Shown in pieces: positions 36,801 to 45,000 of a stretch of DNA of 64,000 nucleotides. The stretch comes from Melitaea cinxia. Its lineage: Eukaryota > Arthropoda > Insecta > Lepidoptera > Nymphalidae. Made by a program: the position numbers and the translations under genes. Every line of letters starts with the position of its first letter. Position 1 is the stretch's first letter. The stretch is from positions 12,166,001 through 12,230,000 of the forward strand of contig NC_059415.1 of the NCBI RefSeq assembly GCF_905220565.1, given 5' to 3'. Below the pieces are notes generated by a model that searched no databases, was not told the DNA's origin, and saw only the letters and a program-made list of their open reading frames with translations.

Positions 36801-39800
36801 TAATTTTAACTATGTGGGTATAATATATATTTATATATTATTATTTTGTATGTCAGCTATATATATTTTTTTCTTTATGTGTATATGTTGTGTATGTATG
36901 TATGTATATGTCTATATATGGGTGTTTTTGCGTATATATGTATATATATTTCAATGATTTAATGTTTTCTTATTGTACATCTACCTTACCTTTAATTTAT
37001 ATCTGTAAACGTTCCTTTTTGGGAGTGCTGGAAAAAATCTCTTACAGGGATAAGCACACCCATTATACGTGTTTCCATGACAAATATATTATGTATATAA
37101 TTTTGCACGTATAAAAATTGTTAAATAAATAAATATACTTAAAAATATACATTTTTAGAATATCGATATATCATATAAACATTAATAACGCACACAATAA
37201 AGAAAATAAAACTTCTCAGAGCGAAATAACGAATTGACATAACACTCATAACTTCAAAGTAAACGTCGAAAGTAAATACTTAGTATCCGCGGATGATAAT
37301 AGAAATCAAACAAGTCGAATCTCTTGGGTTTTCAGCTCCACCGACTTTGATGTCTGTGTTCCAGGGCCGTACCGTGAATAATTGCGGGCCCCCGGGACCC
37401 GTGGGTCTGTGGGGCCACTGCGGGGCCTCTGTTTGTTTGTGGGCCGTAATAGATAATAAACAAGATTACGAGTTTATTAGCCGCGGTCGCAGATGTACCG
37501 CTAACGATTCTAATGGTTATCGTATGGGGTTCGCATGATTGATCGGTATTTCGTGGATGATGGTTTAATGGGCTTTTTGTGGGGTGGTTTAGTTTTTAAT
37601 TTTCGTTGTTTTCATGTAATTGGGTCTTGATATATTTGAATTAAGTTTTTATTTTAATATTTATTCGTTTAAAATTTATCGGTTCATTTTGTTATGATTA
37701 TTTTCATTATTATTAGTTCTACAGTTAGTATGGTTTTTATCATAACAATTGACTAAAACTAATATTACTTACTATATACCGATGTGGAAAGTGACCCGTT
37801 AATTCAGTTGGCGGTGATCCTGCTTTAGGGTCATAAGATTGATTCTCGTACTAAGTGTGGGCGTAAAATTCTTGTGTATTAGGTATTTATTAATTAAACA
37901 AATAATGAACTATATATTTTTACATATATTCATTGACTGTTAAGTTGCCTATCTTCGAAACACACGACCGTGTTCGGTTGTAAATTTTATTACAAAATTT
38001 ATCTACATAGATAAAGAAAATTAGTGTGCTTTAGTTCACACGACTGAAGTAAAATTTAGCGTAACTTTCTTTCTTTCTATCTTAATTAACCTATATCGCC
38101 TTCTCAACTTCCGTTCACCTCGCCCGATTGCACTATTCGTAACGTCATCGTCACGCATTTACCAACTTACTCCCCAAGTCAACCATGGGTATAGAAGTTT
38201 TACTTCATGGAAAAGAAAGATCTCGTTTGAGGAAAATCAAAATCACCACAAATGTAATCGTCTCTTACCGACCGTTGCCTCCCTTACCAAATCTCGCATG
38301 CTCAAATCTCACGGAAGAAACAATTGCATCGCGTGACCCGCAGCCGTGACCGGAATACCGAGAGTTTCGGACCTACACGCGTGACTGAAAGGACTTGATT
38401 GTTACTGAGGAGAGTTAGAGGTCAATTTTTTACAACCAAATGGAGCTCAAGCGTTGAATCTTAATTATGTCTTACTGGCTGACCTGACAGACTTTGTTTT
38501 TTCTTTACTGTAAAATGACCAACACATTAAATAACCAATTTACTCCGCAATTTTCTTTTCTTAATTTTTTTTGTACATAGTATTAGAAACATTTTAAACG
38601 AAAATCAGGTGAAATGGTTCAGCGGTTTTTTTTTTTTAGTTTTGCACTTGACACGTTTAGTGTATCACGAAAACGTACAGCATTCTTTGCGCGAAAAAGT
38701 TTGATTGTGATTTGGATCCGGTTCGGTTTAATTTTAATATTTTTAGTTGGATGGTAAAACGTAAAATTTAAGCTCGAAAACACTATTATGTATGCAGACT
38801 TGCTTAAAAAAAGTAAGTAGTAGCAATGTTTGTGTTATATTTTGGGGTCTGTAAAGAACTCACTATAGGCGGCGCCGCGATCGCTTAAGACCGAAAAAAA
38901 AACCATCATATCAAAGATTTCGACCGGACTAGTAAATCGTTCCATAGCTTAATTGGCCAAGAGCGCCGACACGGAGAGTCGGAGGTGCGGGTTCGATCCC
39001 CGCTGGAACGGTCGGTGTTTTTGATATGATATTAAAAATGTTTATAGTAGCAATGTTATCAGTACATTCTGGAATTGATTTCGACGCCTAAAGTTTTAAA
39101 CAAATTATTCATTTAAAATATTTGTACCTTGTACTTTTAGCAGTTTTATACGAGGATAAAATAAGCTCTATTTATTCGATATAAACTTTGTACATATCAA
39201 AGATGAATGTTTCGATTGCTTAATACATTTCCCATTACACAAAGTAAATAAGGACACAATGTTTACTTTGAATATGATATTGTCAACAGGAAGCGTTCGG
39301 AGAAGGCGGATGGCCGCTAGAATTTCGTGCAGCGGTCGCTAGGCTGCTATCCCAACACGCTCCCAATGAAAAAGAAGCGCCCAGGACAACAGCTTTACGT
39401 AAGTAAATTTATCTTGACGACGCGTTGGCGAAACGGTCACAGCACTGGTTTGTGGCTGTTGCGCTGGCGGTTGCTGGTTCGATCCCCGCACATGACAAAC
39501 ATTTGTATTGGCCCTATGTTTGCCGTGGTCTGGGTGTTTGTGCAGTCCTTGTGGGTCTCCCCATCGCGACTCAGAGAGAACGTTAAGCAGTCGGTCCCGG
39601 TTGATATCACGTACACCTGATAGCGATCGCTACTCATAGTAGGGAATATATCCGCCAACCCGCATTGGAACACGATGAAAAAGAACTGACTACACAGCAA
39701 GGTTGATGTAACCAAGGAGGTTTATCAAGCAGTTTTGATCCTTTACGAATCATTCATACGTCTTTCATACTCAGTTTTTTATGTTATGTGATATCTTTGC

Positions 39801-42800
39801 CAGTTGCAATGTTCTAACCAATGGGGTAATATCTCAAGGGTGATGGGTATGCTTTTTGCAAAAATCCCTCAAGGGTAATAAAGTCCGGTTCTATTATAGA
39901 TTTGAAAGTTTAAAGTTAGAATTTTAAATTGATTATTTACGAATGTTTTATTATTTACAGAAGGATACTAAAGTGACTTAGATTTGTAATGTTTTTAATG
40001 CATACTATTAGTTTACACTAACATTTGATGTGAACAAATATTGATAGTCTTGTCAACGCTTACAATAGCTCTCCGCTTCTTAGTGTGTTTATAATGTTTT
40101 ATAACCTAAAGTAGTTCTGGTTGATACAGCTTTCTAATGGCGAAAGAATTATTAAAATCTTTTAAATTATTTCAGTGTAAATCGATCAAAAACCAAACCT
40201 CACATTTATTATAACAAAGTACACATCATCATCATCACTTCATCCTATCGCAGTCCACTGCTGCCTGCATAGGCCTGTCGAAGTTGTTGCCAAGTCATGT
40301 TTTTAAAAAAGTACATGTTACCTAAAAGGCAGACATTAAGTTGCATACCGTTGCGAAAGACAACTCTGTGTACGAATCTATTTTAAACTTATATTTATTT
40401 AAAATTTCAATTTTTGAATTTTGTTATAGATCTGAGCAACCAACGTCTCGATCAGACACTCTCCGAGACCATGGTTTTGGACCTCATCGTCTTGGTCGGA
40501 TATGTGGTTGTCAACAACCCTCAGTTGCAGGTACGTGTGATGTTACATTAATAACACGCTAAACCACTAAATAATGATAGTCATATTTTTTTTTTTTCTT
40601 TTACTTTTGCTTCAGCTAGTTTTATATTACACTTGAACGTAGTTTTGTGTTTGTAAATCAAGAGTTAATTTGAAGATTGATAAAAAAAATGTTTCGCAAA
40701 ATGACAACTACAAGCTTATTTTACAATTTTTGAAATGTAAAACATACCTATATACATGCATACATACAACTGTTTTTCTTATACTTAGCAATTAATTTTC
40801 GTAGATATGGAATCTCTTTTATATGAAATTGGGATAACGGTTTTAGTCTAACACATGTATAAACTAGCTGTGCCAATCGGTTTCACCCACAGGATTTCCG
40901 TCCCCATAGGAATGTCGGAATAAAAAGTTGCCTATATGTTATTCTAGATCTCCAGCTATTTACGTGCCAAGTTTGATTAAAATCGATCTAGTAGTTTTTG
41001 CGTGAAACAATAACAAACATACATACAAACATCTTTAATACAAATATTTGTACAATTTATACAAAAATGAGAATATCCGTACATCTACAACTTAAATAAT
41101 TATATCATCTCCTTTGCCCTAAGGTTGCCTGAAAGTATTGCTTTCTAGCAATAAGGCCGCCTTTTGTACATTTTTCTTGCTTATTCATTTTATTTTTTGC
41201 TTGGTGTCCAATAAAGTGTTATTATTATTTTTATCCGACTCGTACGGGTATCAGCCGCCCGATGCCCTTTAAAAATTTCAACTTTACCAGCACGATCTAC
41301 AAGTAAATAACAACGATGTTTTAATTATAATGTACACGTGAGGAGACAGGTGCGGCCCGCATGAGAAAAAGCGGTCAAGACGAACGGACTAAACAGTTTT
41401 ACGCGTGATCGGCGGCTAAGATATCGCATTTATAGGGAAAAATATAATTAGTGTATGATGGCTCTGTTTTAATTATGTCGTACTCCCTCTGTTATAATTA
41501 GTTGACCATAGTTGACGTTAATTGAAAATGGATGTTCACAAGAACTTGCAGTAGTTTTATTAATTAAACGTTGAAACTTTTTTAAATCAATTAGTCTACT
41601 ATCAAGTCAGATAAAATTTTCTAATTATCTTGATGTCGCAATTTTCAATTAAATATATATTATTTTTATTAATTAAAAGTGTTTTTTTTTACAAAATAAA
41701 TTCTATTATCAGCTCGGTAAAGATCGATTAAGTTTTGGATCTCCTACTATAATATTTAACTGTTGCAAGCAACATCGATCGCATGAAATTCTTTTGATAA
41801 TAATAAATACTCTTTCATAGAAATCGTGCATTTTTTGGGATAAAAAGTAGCCTATGTCATTCTTTGATATTAGGCTACTGCTATAGAATTAAATGAAATG
41901 AAAATAATTGTTTTACCATACTTAACGAACGTAAAAATATATCTCTTACAAAAAAAAAAAAAAAAACTCGACAATAAAGCTAGCTAAAATATCAACCAAT
42001 AAAATAAAAATTTACATCGTAACATTAAGTACATTACAAAGTTAGGTAACATACGTAGTGCTATCCAGCAACCTTAACAATGGAACAATGATATCAATTT
42101 CTTAATAGAAAGTACCATCGTGAATAGCACAAGGAATTTTTTCAACCAGACTAAAAAGTAAATTAATTGTTTGTCGAATTTCGTCTAAATCCGTAAGATT
42201 GTAAAGTTTTAGATAACTTTTACAAGTTGTGTCAGGTAAATAATCCTTCAAAGAGATCTTGGTACATTAAATATTTATTAAATAACTATTTTTTCTTATT
42301 GCCCTTGCGAATTCAATTGAAATTTTTCGTATGTTACATTTAAGAAAAAGTGTTAACAATTTTGTATCTGTAAAGAAAAAAAAATAACGAACAAGAGGCA
42401 AAGTTAATTTAAACATTAAATATACATAAAGACGAGTTCCCACGGACACAGGTGTTGGCGTTGCTCAAGGAAGCAAATTGGGACCGTTATTGTTCCTAGT
42501 GCATTAGAGCCGGGGGACTGACCATTTGAATGAATAATTGATGTACTACCACTCGAGTTTAATGTTATATCCGTACGAACACATGGGTTACGGTAATGAA
42601 GAAGTTGTTTTAGTTAAATTGTTCGTGACGAAAATTTGTCACTGCGATTAGCTGTTTAAGTATACATAGGCGTACTTTGCGTTTTGATTTTTTTGTAGCT
42701 ATTGCTTGATGCTAATGGTTAGGTTGTATTTATGACCGTAATTGGTGCGACATTACTGATGAAGCTGTGTTTGGGAATTCAATTCACATTTTGAGCGGAT

Positions 42801-45000
42801 ATTTGTTTTTAATCGGATTTGGTTGGGAGGCCGGTAACTCACAACATAAATAAGTATAAATAAAATTGTAAGAAACATTTTAATGGTCTTTATATACGCT
42901 TATTACCTACGGGAATCGTATCCACCCCCGCTAGCGTGTCAACCAGTTGCTGTGATTGCTGCGCCAAGGCCTTATTTAGTTTTAGTATTATTTGTAAATA
43001 AATATTTTCAATATAAAAAGTAATTTACAAACAACATTACGACAGTAAACGTTACTCCAATGCAAGACCATTGTCGTGCATAGTTCCGGGAATTCCACTA
43101 ACGCCGACGGTTACAAGTACTATTCCGTTCGAATGGGCTGGTGATTGTAACAATACTTGTATTGTGTTTACATGAAACCACACGATGCTGTAATAAAATA
43201 ATTAATCATTGTTTTCAATCGTTATAAAGATAAAAGCATCTCTTACAATTAGTCATTAGTAAATTTTACTGAACACGACGAGAACATTAATTTTATTGTA
43301 CGTTAAGATACGTCTGTCGTTACGGCGTTTTGTTGGACGCGGTGATGTACGCTAATAGATGTTTTAATGGTTTCGGTTATCGAGACTTGAAAGTATGGTA
43401 GTTTTAAAATTTTAGGTCGCTAAAGAAATTGTAAGGATTTTTTTTTTGATAATTGTGGAATTTTTGGATCTTGCTTTTACGTCTTGCGTAAAAAAAGATA
43501 TAGGTTATCTTTTTTTCTATTTCTTGTGTTTGTGGTTTGAAGATGAATGTAGGACTCAAAGCTAGCTGTGGAATTGTGTTAAAAACCTTATATTTGCTGT
43601 ATCATTGATAAATATTGTGAAAAAAAGAGATAATCAACAGAATTGAATATTATAAATTATATTAATTTTTTTTTGTGTATTTATTTTTACAAAAGATCGA
43701 CGATATCTAGTAATTGTTTTACTACAAAAGAATAATTAGTTACACACTATACAAATAATTAATTGGATTAATTGTAATTGTAATATATTTTACTTTTATT
43801 GTTTTTTTTTTTTAATATATTTACATACATATACATACATATAAGTGTGTGTTATTTCAGTGTAAATGTGCCTATCTGACAACAAACTAACCTTATTCAC
43901 CCTTTTCCTGAAACAACAGTAAGCGTGTAGCAGGAAAAACAATATGGAATTTGACAGAAAAATTTCTTTCTAGGAAACAATATGCGACGGTTGGAGTGTG
44001 ATAAAAGCACTCTGCACGCTACCAGCTAACTGGCTGGTGTCAGAATCTAGGAGCCACGCGCTGTTGCCAACATTGATTGCGTTGTCGGAGAGACCTGCGT
44101 CTGCCGCAGCGATTGCGTCTGAACTTAGCATGAAAGTGAGTACTTTGTTAGCTAGTCTTTACAGCCCATGTTGTTAGTTGATTGTTTTTATGAACTATAT
44201 TGCGTTGATATTTGTGCTATTTTTTGAGTTTTTAAGAATTATTTTTTTTTTCTTTCTAAAAAAATCTGTATTTCTATTTATTTTTTTCTTTCTAAAAAAT
44301 CTGTATTTCTATTTATTTTTTTCTTTCTTAAAAAATCTGTATTTCTATTTATTTTTTTCTTTCAAAAAAAAAATCTGTATTTCTAATTATATTTTTCTTT
44401 CTTAAAAAAATCTGTATTTCTATTTATTTTTTTCTTTCTAAAAAAATCTGTATTTTCTGTCCTAAAAATTTCTGTATTTGACGATATTTTTTTTAAATAA
44501 TTTTTTTTTTAATTGATGTTGATTTGTTCGTTTCGAAGCGAAATTCGGTGTTTATATTCATAATTATCACACTACGCTATAGCCTGTAATATACCACTGC
44601 TGGGTTCAGGCCTCTTTCCGCACGTAGAAGGATCACACAGTACCTGATTTATATTTGAATACATACATTTATTTAACGTGTTTGTAAACGATTCTTATAT
44701 TTTTGGTATATTTGAACTAATAATAAGTAATTTAAATAATAAACAATATTAGTACTTGGTGTTCATTCAATTGTTGCTAAGAAAAATATTTTGAAACTTT
44801 AGTTTTTTTTTTTTCAGTTTCATATAGTTCATATGTTTGATAACCGTTTAATATACTTTGTATTGTTGATATTATTTCAATAGACGATTTATATTTAATA
44901 GATGCTCGAAGAATTCTACGAGAGTCCAGAAGCTCAGAAAATAAAACTGATTCAAGTCATCAAACAGGGAAGAGCGAAGAAGGGACCGGGGAAGAAGTAA
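25666..45000 (+). CDS. SCAPER: SCAPER, C-terminal part of the gene (six exons)
   Basis: Joined exons 25666-25783, 26221-26412, 39290-39398, 40430-40530, 43974-44135 and 44902-45000 read in one frame for about 259 residues to a TAA stop. The frame is kept across every junction, and all introns are GT-AG. The product matches the C-terminal helical region of SCAPER: a VGYVVVNNPQ stretch where human SCAPER has VGYFTVNHPD, then a Q..I..G..LC.LP pattern, LLPTLIALSE (human LFPSLIAACY) and a final E-S-ML-F helix. SCAPER is a large ER/cytosolic protein first described as a cyclin A partner. Its conserved C-terminal domain is reported to bind TTC5 at the ribosome during tubulin mRNA autoregulation, and that is roughly the part encoded here. 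The first visible exon begins with one base completing a split codon, so the gene continues upstream outside the window. The identity comes from remembered family pattern, not a database search. Confidence 0.87.
25904..26010 (+). mobile_element. R4 SINE, 5'-truncated, with 11-bp target duplication
   Basis: The 3' part of R4 (CCACCAACCCGCATTGGAGC, then GAGGCCTATGCCCAGTAGCG) is flanked by TATTTTATATA at 25893-25903 and 26011-26021. It lies in the SCAPER intron between exons A and B. Confidence 0.88.
26221..26412 (+). CDS. SCAPER: SCAPER exon B
   Basis: The acceptor is TTTTTTCACCAG and the donor GTAAGTG. It holds exactly 64 codons in phase 0, starting GSERTYAKQALRTALG and ending AIAEMDHQIVQ, and is predicted to be helical. 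The 3' end of this exon and its donor region are repeated in decayed form several times just downstream (see 26440-27240). Confidence 0.87.
26440..27240 (+). pseudogene. Decayed tandem copies of the SCAPER exon B 3' end
   Basis: The exon B ending ATGGACCACCAGATTGTGCA plus donor-side sequence (GCTGTC, GTTGTTATT) returns as ATGGACCACCATATCGTACA at 26543 with the same downstream words. It is more decayed at 26661 (ATGGACGATCTAATTGTTAA), and a fourth copy near 26786 (TGTGCAAGTTAGTGAG) is split by an R2 insertion. A mid-exon word (GGGGGCGTCGCTGGGG) also returns, as GTAGCGTCACTGGGG near 26611, GGGAGCGCCAATGAG near 26740 and GGGAGCGACACTAG near 27205. Spacing is about 115-150 bp. The copies have lost splice sites and frame, so they are non-coding. 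Confidence 0.7.
26797..27135 (+). mobile_element. R2 SINE-like element with 11-bp target duplication
   Basis: A complete R2 copy ends in (GAT)n. It is flanked by TGTGCAAGTTA at 26786-26796 and again at 27136-27146, a perfect 11-bp duplication. It landed inside the fourth decayed exon copy, so it is younger than the exon array. Confidence 0.9.
27825..27930 (-). repeat. R1 fragment, decayed
   Basis: GGTAAGCGGTTGTCGTAGCC and AACACCATAAGCGCGTTG correspond to the R1 5'-ward block on the minus strand. Confidence 0.55.
28050..28258 (+). repeat. R3 element, best-preserved copy
   Basis: TGAAGTAAAACTTCTTTA at 28055-28072 is perfectly inverted at 28219-28236 (18 bp). Beyond the right repeat lies GTCGTGTGGTCTAAAGCACA, present in most R3 copies and itself forming a small GTGTG/CACAC stem. 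No coding capacity. Confidence 0.88.
28910..29130 (+). repeat. LINE 3' end, RTE-like
   Basis: AGCTGACCCCGCAAACGTTT through CACGAGAATTTTATATATTA. Confidence 0.72.
29140..29875. other. AT-rich DNA, nothing recognised
   Basis: Part of SCAPER intron B-C. No repeat or coding signal beyond low-complexity A/T runs. Confidence 0.5.
29880..29965 (-). mobile_element. tRNA-related SINE head fragment
   Basis: The minus strand has an A-box-like TGGCGCAGTTTGTAGTGG and a B-box-like GGTTCGATTGCC, spaced as in tRNA-derived SINEs. No cloverleaf is complete, so this is not a tRNA gene. Confidence 0.65.
30831..30871. repeat. (TA)n microsatellite
   Basis: About 20 TA units in SCAPER intron B-C. Confidence 0.95.
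30955..31090 (+). repeat. Short interspersed repeat
   Basis: GGGGGTTTTCAAGCGTCGAG, AAGGCGGCGACGCACTTGCG and GATGTCCACGGGCGACGGT recall a common lepidopteran non-autonomous element. Confidence 0.5.
31507..32248. mobile_element. MITE-like element with AAAGGAGAATG ends
   Basis: The left arm AAAGGAGAATG...GGGCCAAAATGTAATGA (31507-31541) is inverted at the right end (32202-32248). The right arm has about 12 extra bases inside it. The 740-bp interior is AT-rich, with several ATCGAT motifs and no coding frame. Target duplication not identified. It lies in SCAPER intron B-C. Confidence 0.6.
32360..32525 (+). repeat. Interspersed repeat fragment
   Basis: CTAACTAGCGATTTCTTCCA and GATAACCTTAGGGCACTGGA match the 23955 family. 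Confidence 0.5.
32630..32719. repeat. TA/CA-rich simple sequence
   Basis: Mixed TATACA/CATACA words immediately left of the TIR transposon. Similar sequence (34953-35000) lies to its right, so the transposon sits inside this tract. Confidence 0.8.
33057..33917 (+). CDS. Transposon-borne DUF7869-like protein, probably 5'-truncated
   Basis: This 286-codon frame starts MNFTIHNAATKQGYCYFWPE. It continues GNRGSNEVSTCLYSYIS, then FSDCCPGQNRNSVLVAML, FLEPGHTYMECDNMHSTIER and a conserved C-terminal half, ending in a basic RRRSGKKN tail. The pattern NxTIHN / RGSNEI / FSDNCxGQNRN / GHTxxExDxMH is common in insect proteins now grouped as DUF7869, which I believe derive from a transposase with an RNase-H-like fold. 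The D of FSDCC and the acidic residues in the GHT motif are plausible catalytic positions. Family members are longer at the N-terminus. Here the frame is closed by a stop at 33012-33014, and a plausible upstream continuation (YTYQYKL) sits in another frame ending at the ATG, so a 5' frameshift or truncation is likely. The TIR-bound location supports a transposon origin. Confidence 0.75.
   Translation: MNFTIHNAATKQGYCYFWPEYEGNRGSNEVSTCLYSYISNLSNVDHLISFSDCCPGQNRNSVLVAMLNYIITSPENEIRVIDYKFLEPGHTYMECDNMHSTIERASEYAKIYTPDDWQNVIRLARKDKPYNVHVMEHTDFLDFKSLRSTIIPNAIKATDGTVLQWANVRWLRLNKDIPHSFYFKFDYWEEFKEVKLKERVTRSERNSHLAKLYPGQILLKQIKHRDLMAMCQDGTIPKNHHFYYEKLPVQSVSESLPQIRPRQDDDELELSATRASYLRRRSGKKN
34210..34447 (+). 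repeat. 77-bp tandem repeat, three copies, inside the TIR transposon
   Basis: The word ATTATGCTAAG recurs at 34214, 34291 and 34368, spaced exactly 77 bp. Each unit contains TTTTGATTGC, TTAAACAA and CCTTTTATAATAATA. The second and third copies are nearly identical; the first is more diverged. The array lies in the 3' non-coding half of the transposon. Confidence 0.85.
35040..35345 (+). mobile_element. R4 tRNA-derived SINE, near complete
   Basis: The head carries pol III-like boxes (A box TGGTGTAGTGGTGCGTG, B box GTGTTCGAATCCC). The body holds TCTGCCCTTGTGAGTCTC, ACGTTAAGCCGTCGGTCCCG and CATAGTAGGGAACATATCCG, and the 3' tail is GAGGCCTATGCCCTGCAGTG with TATTACAGGCTGAAT. The last motif is duplicated just past the end. 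The tail resembles the LINE end at 58442-58707. Confidence 0.85.
36360..36600 (+). repeat. R1 element, decayed
   Basis: ACCTTACAGAAGATCACATC, AGTGTCGTGTTCCTGTGGTG and GCTGTACGGTTGTTTGC match R1. Confidence 0.7.
36655..37137 (+). pseudogene. LINE 3' fragment: ORF2 C-terminus and 3' UTR
   Basis: The frame LLRIPSHSSSFYTNYYTVHA, then ARLWNSLPSSI, carries the RxWNSLPxxI signature at the end of many LINE reverse transcriptases. A T/A-rich 3' UTR follows and ends in AAATAAATAAA near 37125-37137, as expected of a LINE tail. Confidence 0.7.
37290..37545. other. GC-rich patch in SCAPER intron B-C
   Basis: GCGGGCCCCCGGGACCCGTG and GGGGCCACTGCGGGGCC lie in a 30% GC background. An 81-codon plus frame crosses it, with no known motif. 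An acceptor-like GTCTGTGTTCCAG precedes it, but no donor fits. Confidence 0.35.
38020..38210 (-). repeat. R3 element, lightly decayed
   Basis: Same order of words as the copy at 13036, with GTGTGCTTTAGTTCACACGA at the left and AGAAGTTTTACTTCATGG at the right. It lies in SCAPER intron B-C. Confidence 0.85.
38831..39044 (+). mobile_element. R7 retroposon with tRNA-like module at its 3' side, 13-bp TSD
   Basis: This 214-bp unit is flanked by TAGTAGCAATGTT at 38818-38830 and 39045-39057. The first ~105 bp are not tRNA-like (GC-rich GGCGGCGCCGCGATCGC, then A-rich). A 73-nt tRNA-like module and a short A/T tail follow. ATCATATCAAA (38905-38915) and its complement TTTGATATGAT (39020-39030) bracket the module, so the RNA could extend the acceptor stem. 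A second, shorter copy lies at 61046-61157. Confidence 0.75.
38938..39010 (+). other. tRNA-like module of R7 (not a functional tRNA)
   Basis: A cloverleaf folds: acceptor CGTTCCA/TGGAACG, D arm GCT/AGC, anticodon stem CCGAC/GTCGG and T arm GCGGG-TTCGATC-CCCGC. The anticodon loop ACGGAGA lacks the near-universal U at position 33, so decoding is unlikely. It sits in a repeat with target duplications. Confidence 0.7.
39290..39398 (+). CDS. SCAPER: SCAPER exon C
   Basis: The acceptor is ATTGTCAACAG and the donor GTAAGTA. It holds 36 codons plus one base, starting EAFGEGGWPLEFRAAVARLL. This aligns by eye with the human segment that has a G..GL.LAF....SSLLGH pattern. The final base joins two bases of exon D to make a histidine codon. 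An R4-type SINE begins only about 20 bp past the donor. Confidence 0.86.
39420..39665 (+). mobile_element. R4 tRNA-derived SINE, 3'-truncated, next to SCAPER exon C donor
   Basis: The head has A box TGGCGAAACGGTCACAGC and B box GGTTCGATCCCC. The body is AGTCCTTGTGGGTCTCCCCA, ACGTTAAGCAGTCGGTCCCG and CATAGTAGGGAATATATCCG, stopping after CAACCCGCATTGGAAC. It starts ~20 bp downstream of the exon C donor. Confidence 0.85.
40223..40300 (-). mobile_element. R2/RTE tail fragment
   Basis: (CATCATCATCA) then CTATCGCAGTCCACTGCTG and CATAGGCCTGTCGAAGTTG. In SCAPER intron C-D. Confidence 0.7.
40430..40530 (+). CDS. SCAPER: SCAPER exon D
   Basis: The acceptor is TTGTTATAG and the donor GTACGTG. The frame reads HLSNQRLDQTLSETMVLDL and then IVLVGYVVVNNPQLQ. 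The VGYxxVN motif is the strongest SCAPER signature in the window. Exons C and D together hold 70 whole codons. Confidence 0.88.
40863..41045 (+). repeat. LINE 3' end fragment
   Basis: ACTAGCTGTGCCAATCGGTT, TATGTTATTCTAGATCTCCA and AACAATAACAAACATACATAC. In SCAPER intron D-E. Confidence 0.62.
41050..42415. other. SCAPER intron D-E interior, nothing recognised
   Basis: AT-rich with a poly-A run near 41950. No repeat copy or exon supported. Confidence 0.5.
42422..42510 (+). pseudogene. Reverse transcriptase fragment, GVPQGSKLGPLLF box
   Basis: The plus frame RRVPTDTGVGVAQGSKLGPL continues LFLVH and a stop, matching the GVPQGSxLGPLLFLVY block of CR1/jockey-type LINEs. Only this block survives, within the SCAPER intron between exons D and E. 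Confidence 0.7.
42515..43970. other. SCAPER intron D-E, 3' part, nothing recognised
   Basis: AT-rich and unique by eye. It ends in the exon E acceptor tract. Confidence 0.5.
43974..44135 (+). CDS. SCAPER: SCAPER exon E
   Basis: The acceptor is TTTCTTTCTAG and the donor GTGAGTA. It holds 54 codons in phase 0, beginning ETICDGWSVIKALCTLP and ending ASELSMK. The LC.LP and LLPTLIAL motifs correspond to LCQLP and LFPSLIAA of vertebrate SCAPER. Confidence 0.88.
44247..44470 (+). repeat. ~36-bp minisatellite, six copies
   Basis: ATCTGTATTTC recurs at 44264, 44299, 44335, 44373, 44410 and 44446. Spacing is 35-38 bp, with TTTTTTTCTTTCTAAAAA between copies. It lies in the last SCAPER intron; the long frames inside it are artefacts. 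Confidence 0.9.
44573..44643 (-). mobile_element. R4 SINE 3' fragment
   Basis: On the minus strand it reads CTACGTGCGGAAAGAGGCCT, then a variant of the CAGCAGTGG tail and TATTACAGGCTATAG. It lies in the last SCAPER intron. Confidence 0.75.
44902..45000 (+). CDS. SCAPER: SCAPER exon F, terminal coding exon with stop
   Basis: The acceptor is ATATTTAATAG. It holds 32 codons, MLEEFYESPEAQKIKLIQVI followed by a basic tail ending GRAKKGPGKK, then TAA at 44998-45000. The insect protein stops soon after the conserved helix. Human SCAPER carries an extra C-terminal extension. Confidence 0.86.
   Translation: MLEEFYESPEAQKIKLIQVIKQGRAKKGPGKK

Noticed and set aside
38938..39010. Functional tRNA gene
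   Set aside because: The cloverleaf is good, but the anticodon loop lacks U33 and the sequence is inside a retroposed repeat with TSDs.
39430..39497. tRNA gene from A/B boxes
   Set aside because: The boxes belong to an R4 SINE head; no intact acceptor stem.
44178..44405. 75-codon F-rich frame
   Set aside because: Produced by the 36-bp T-rich minisatellite in a SCAPER intron.
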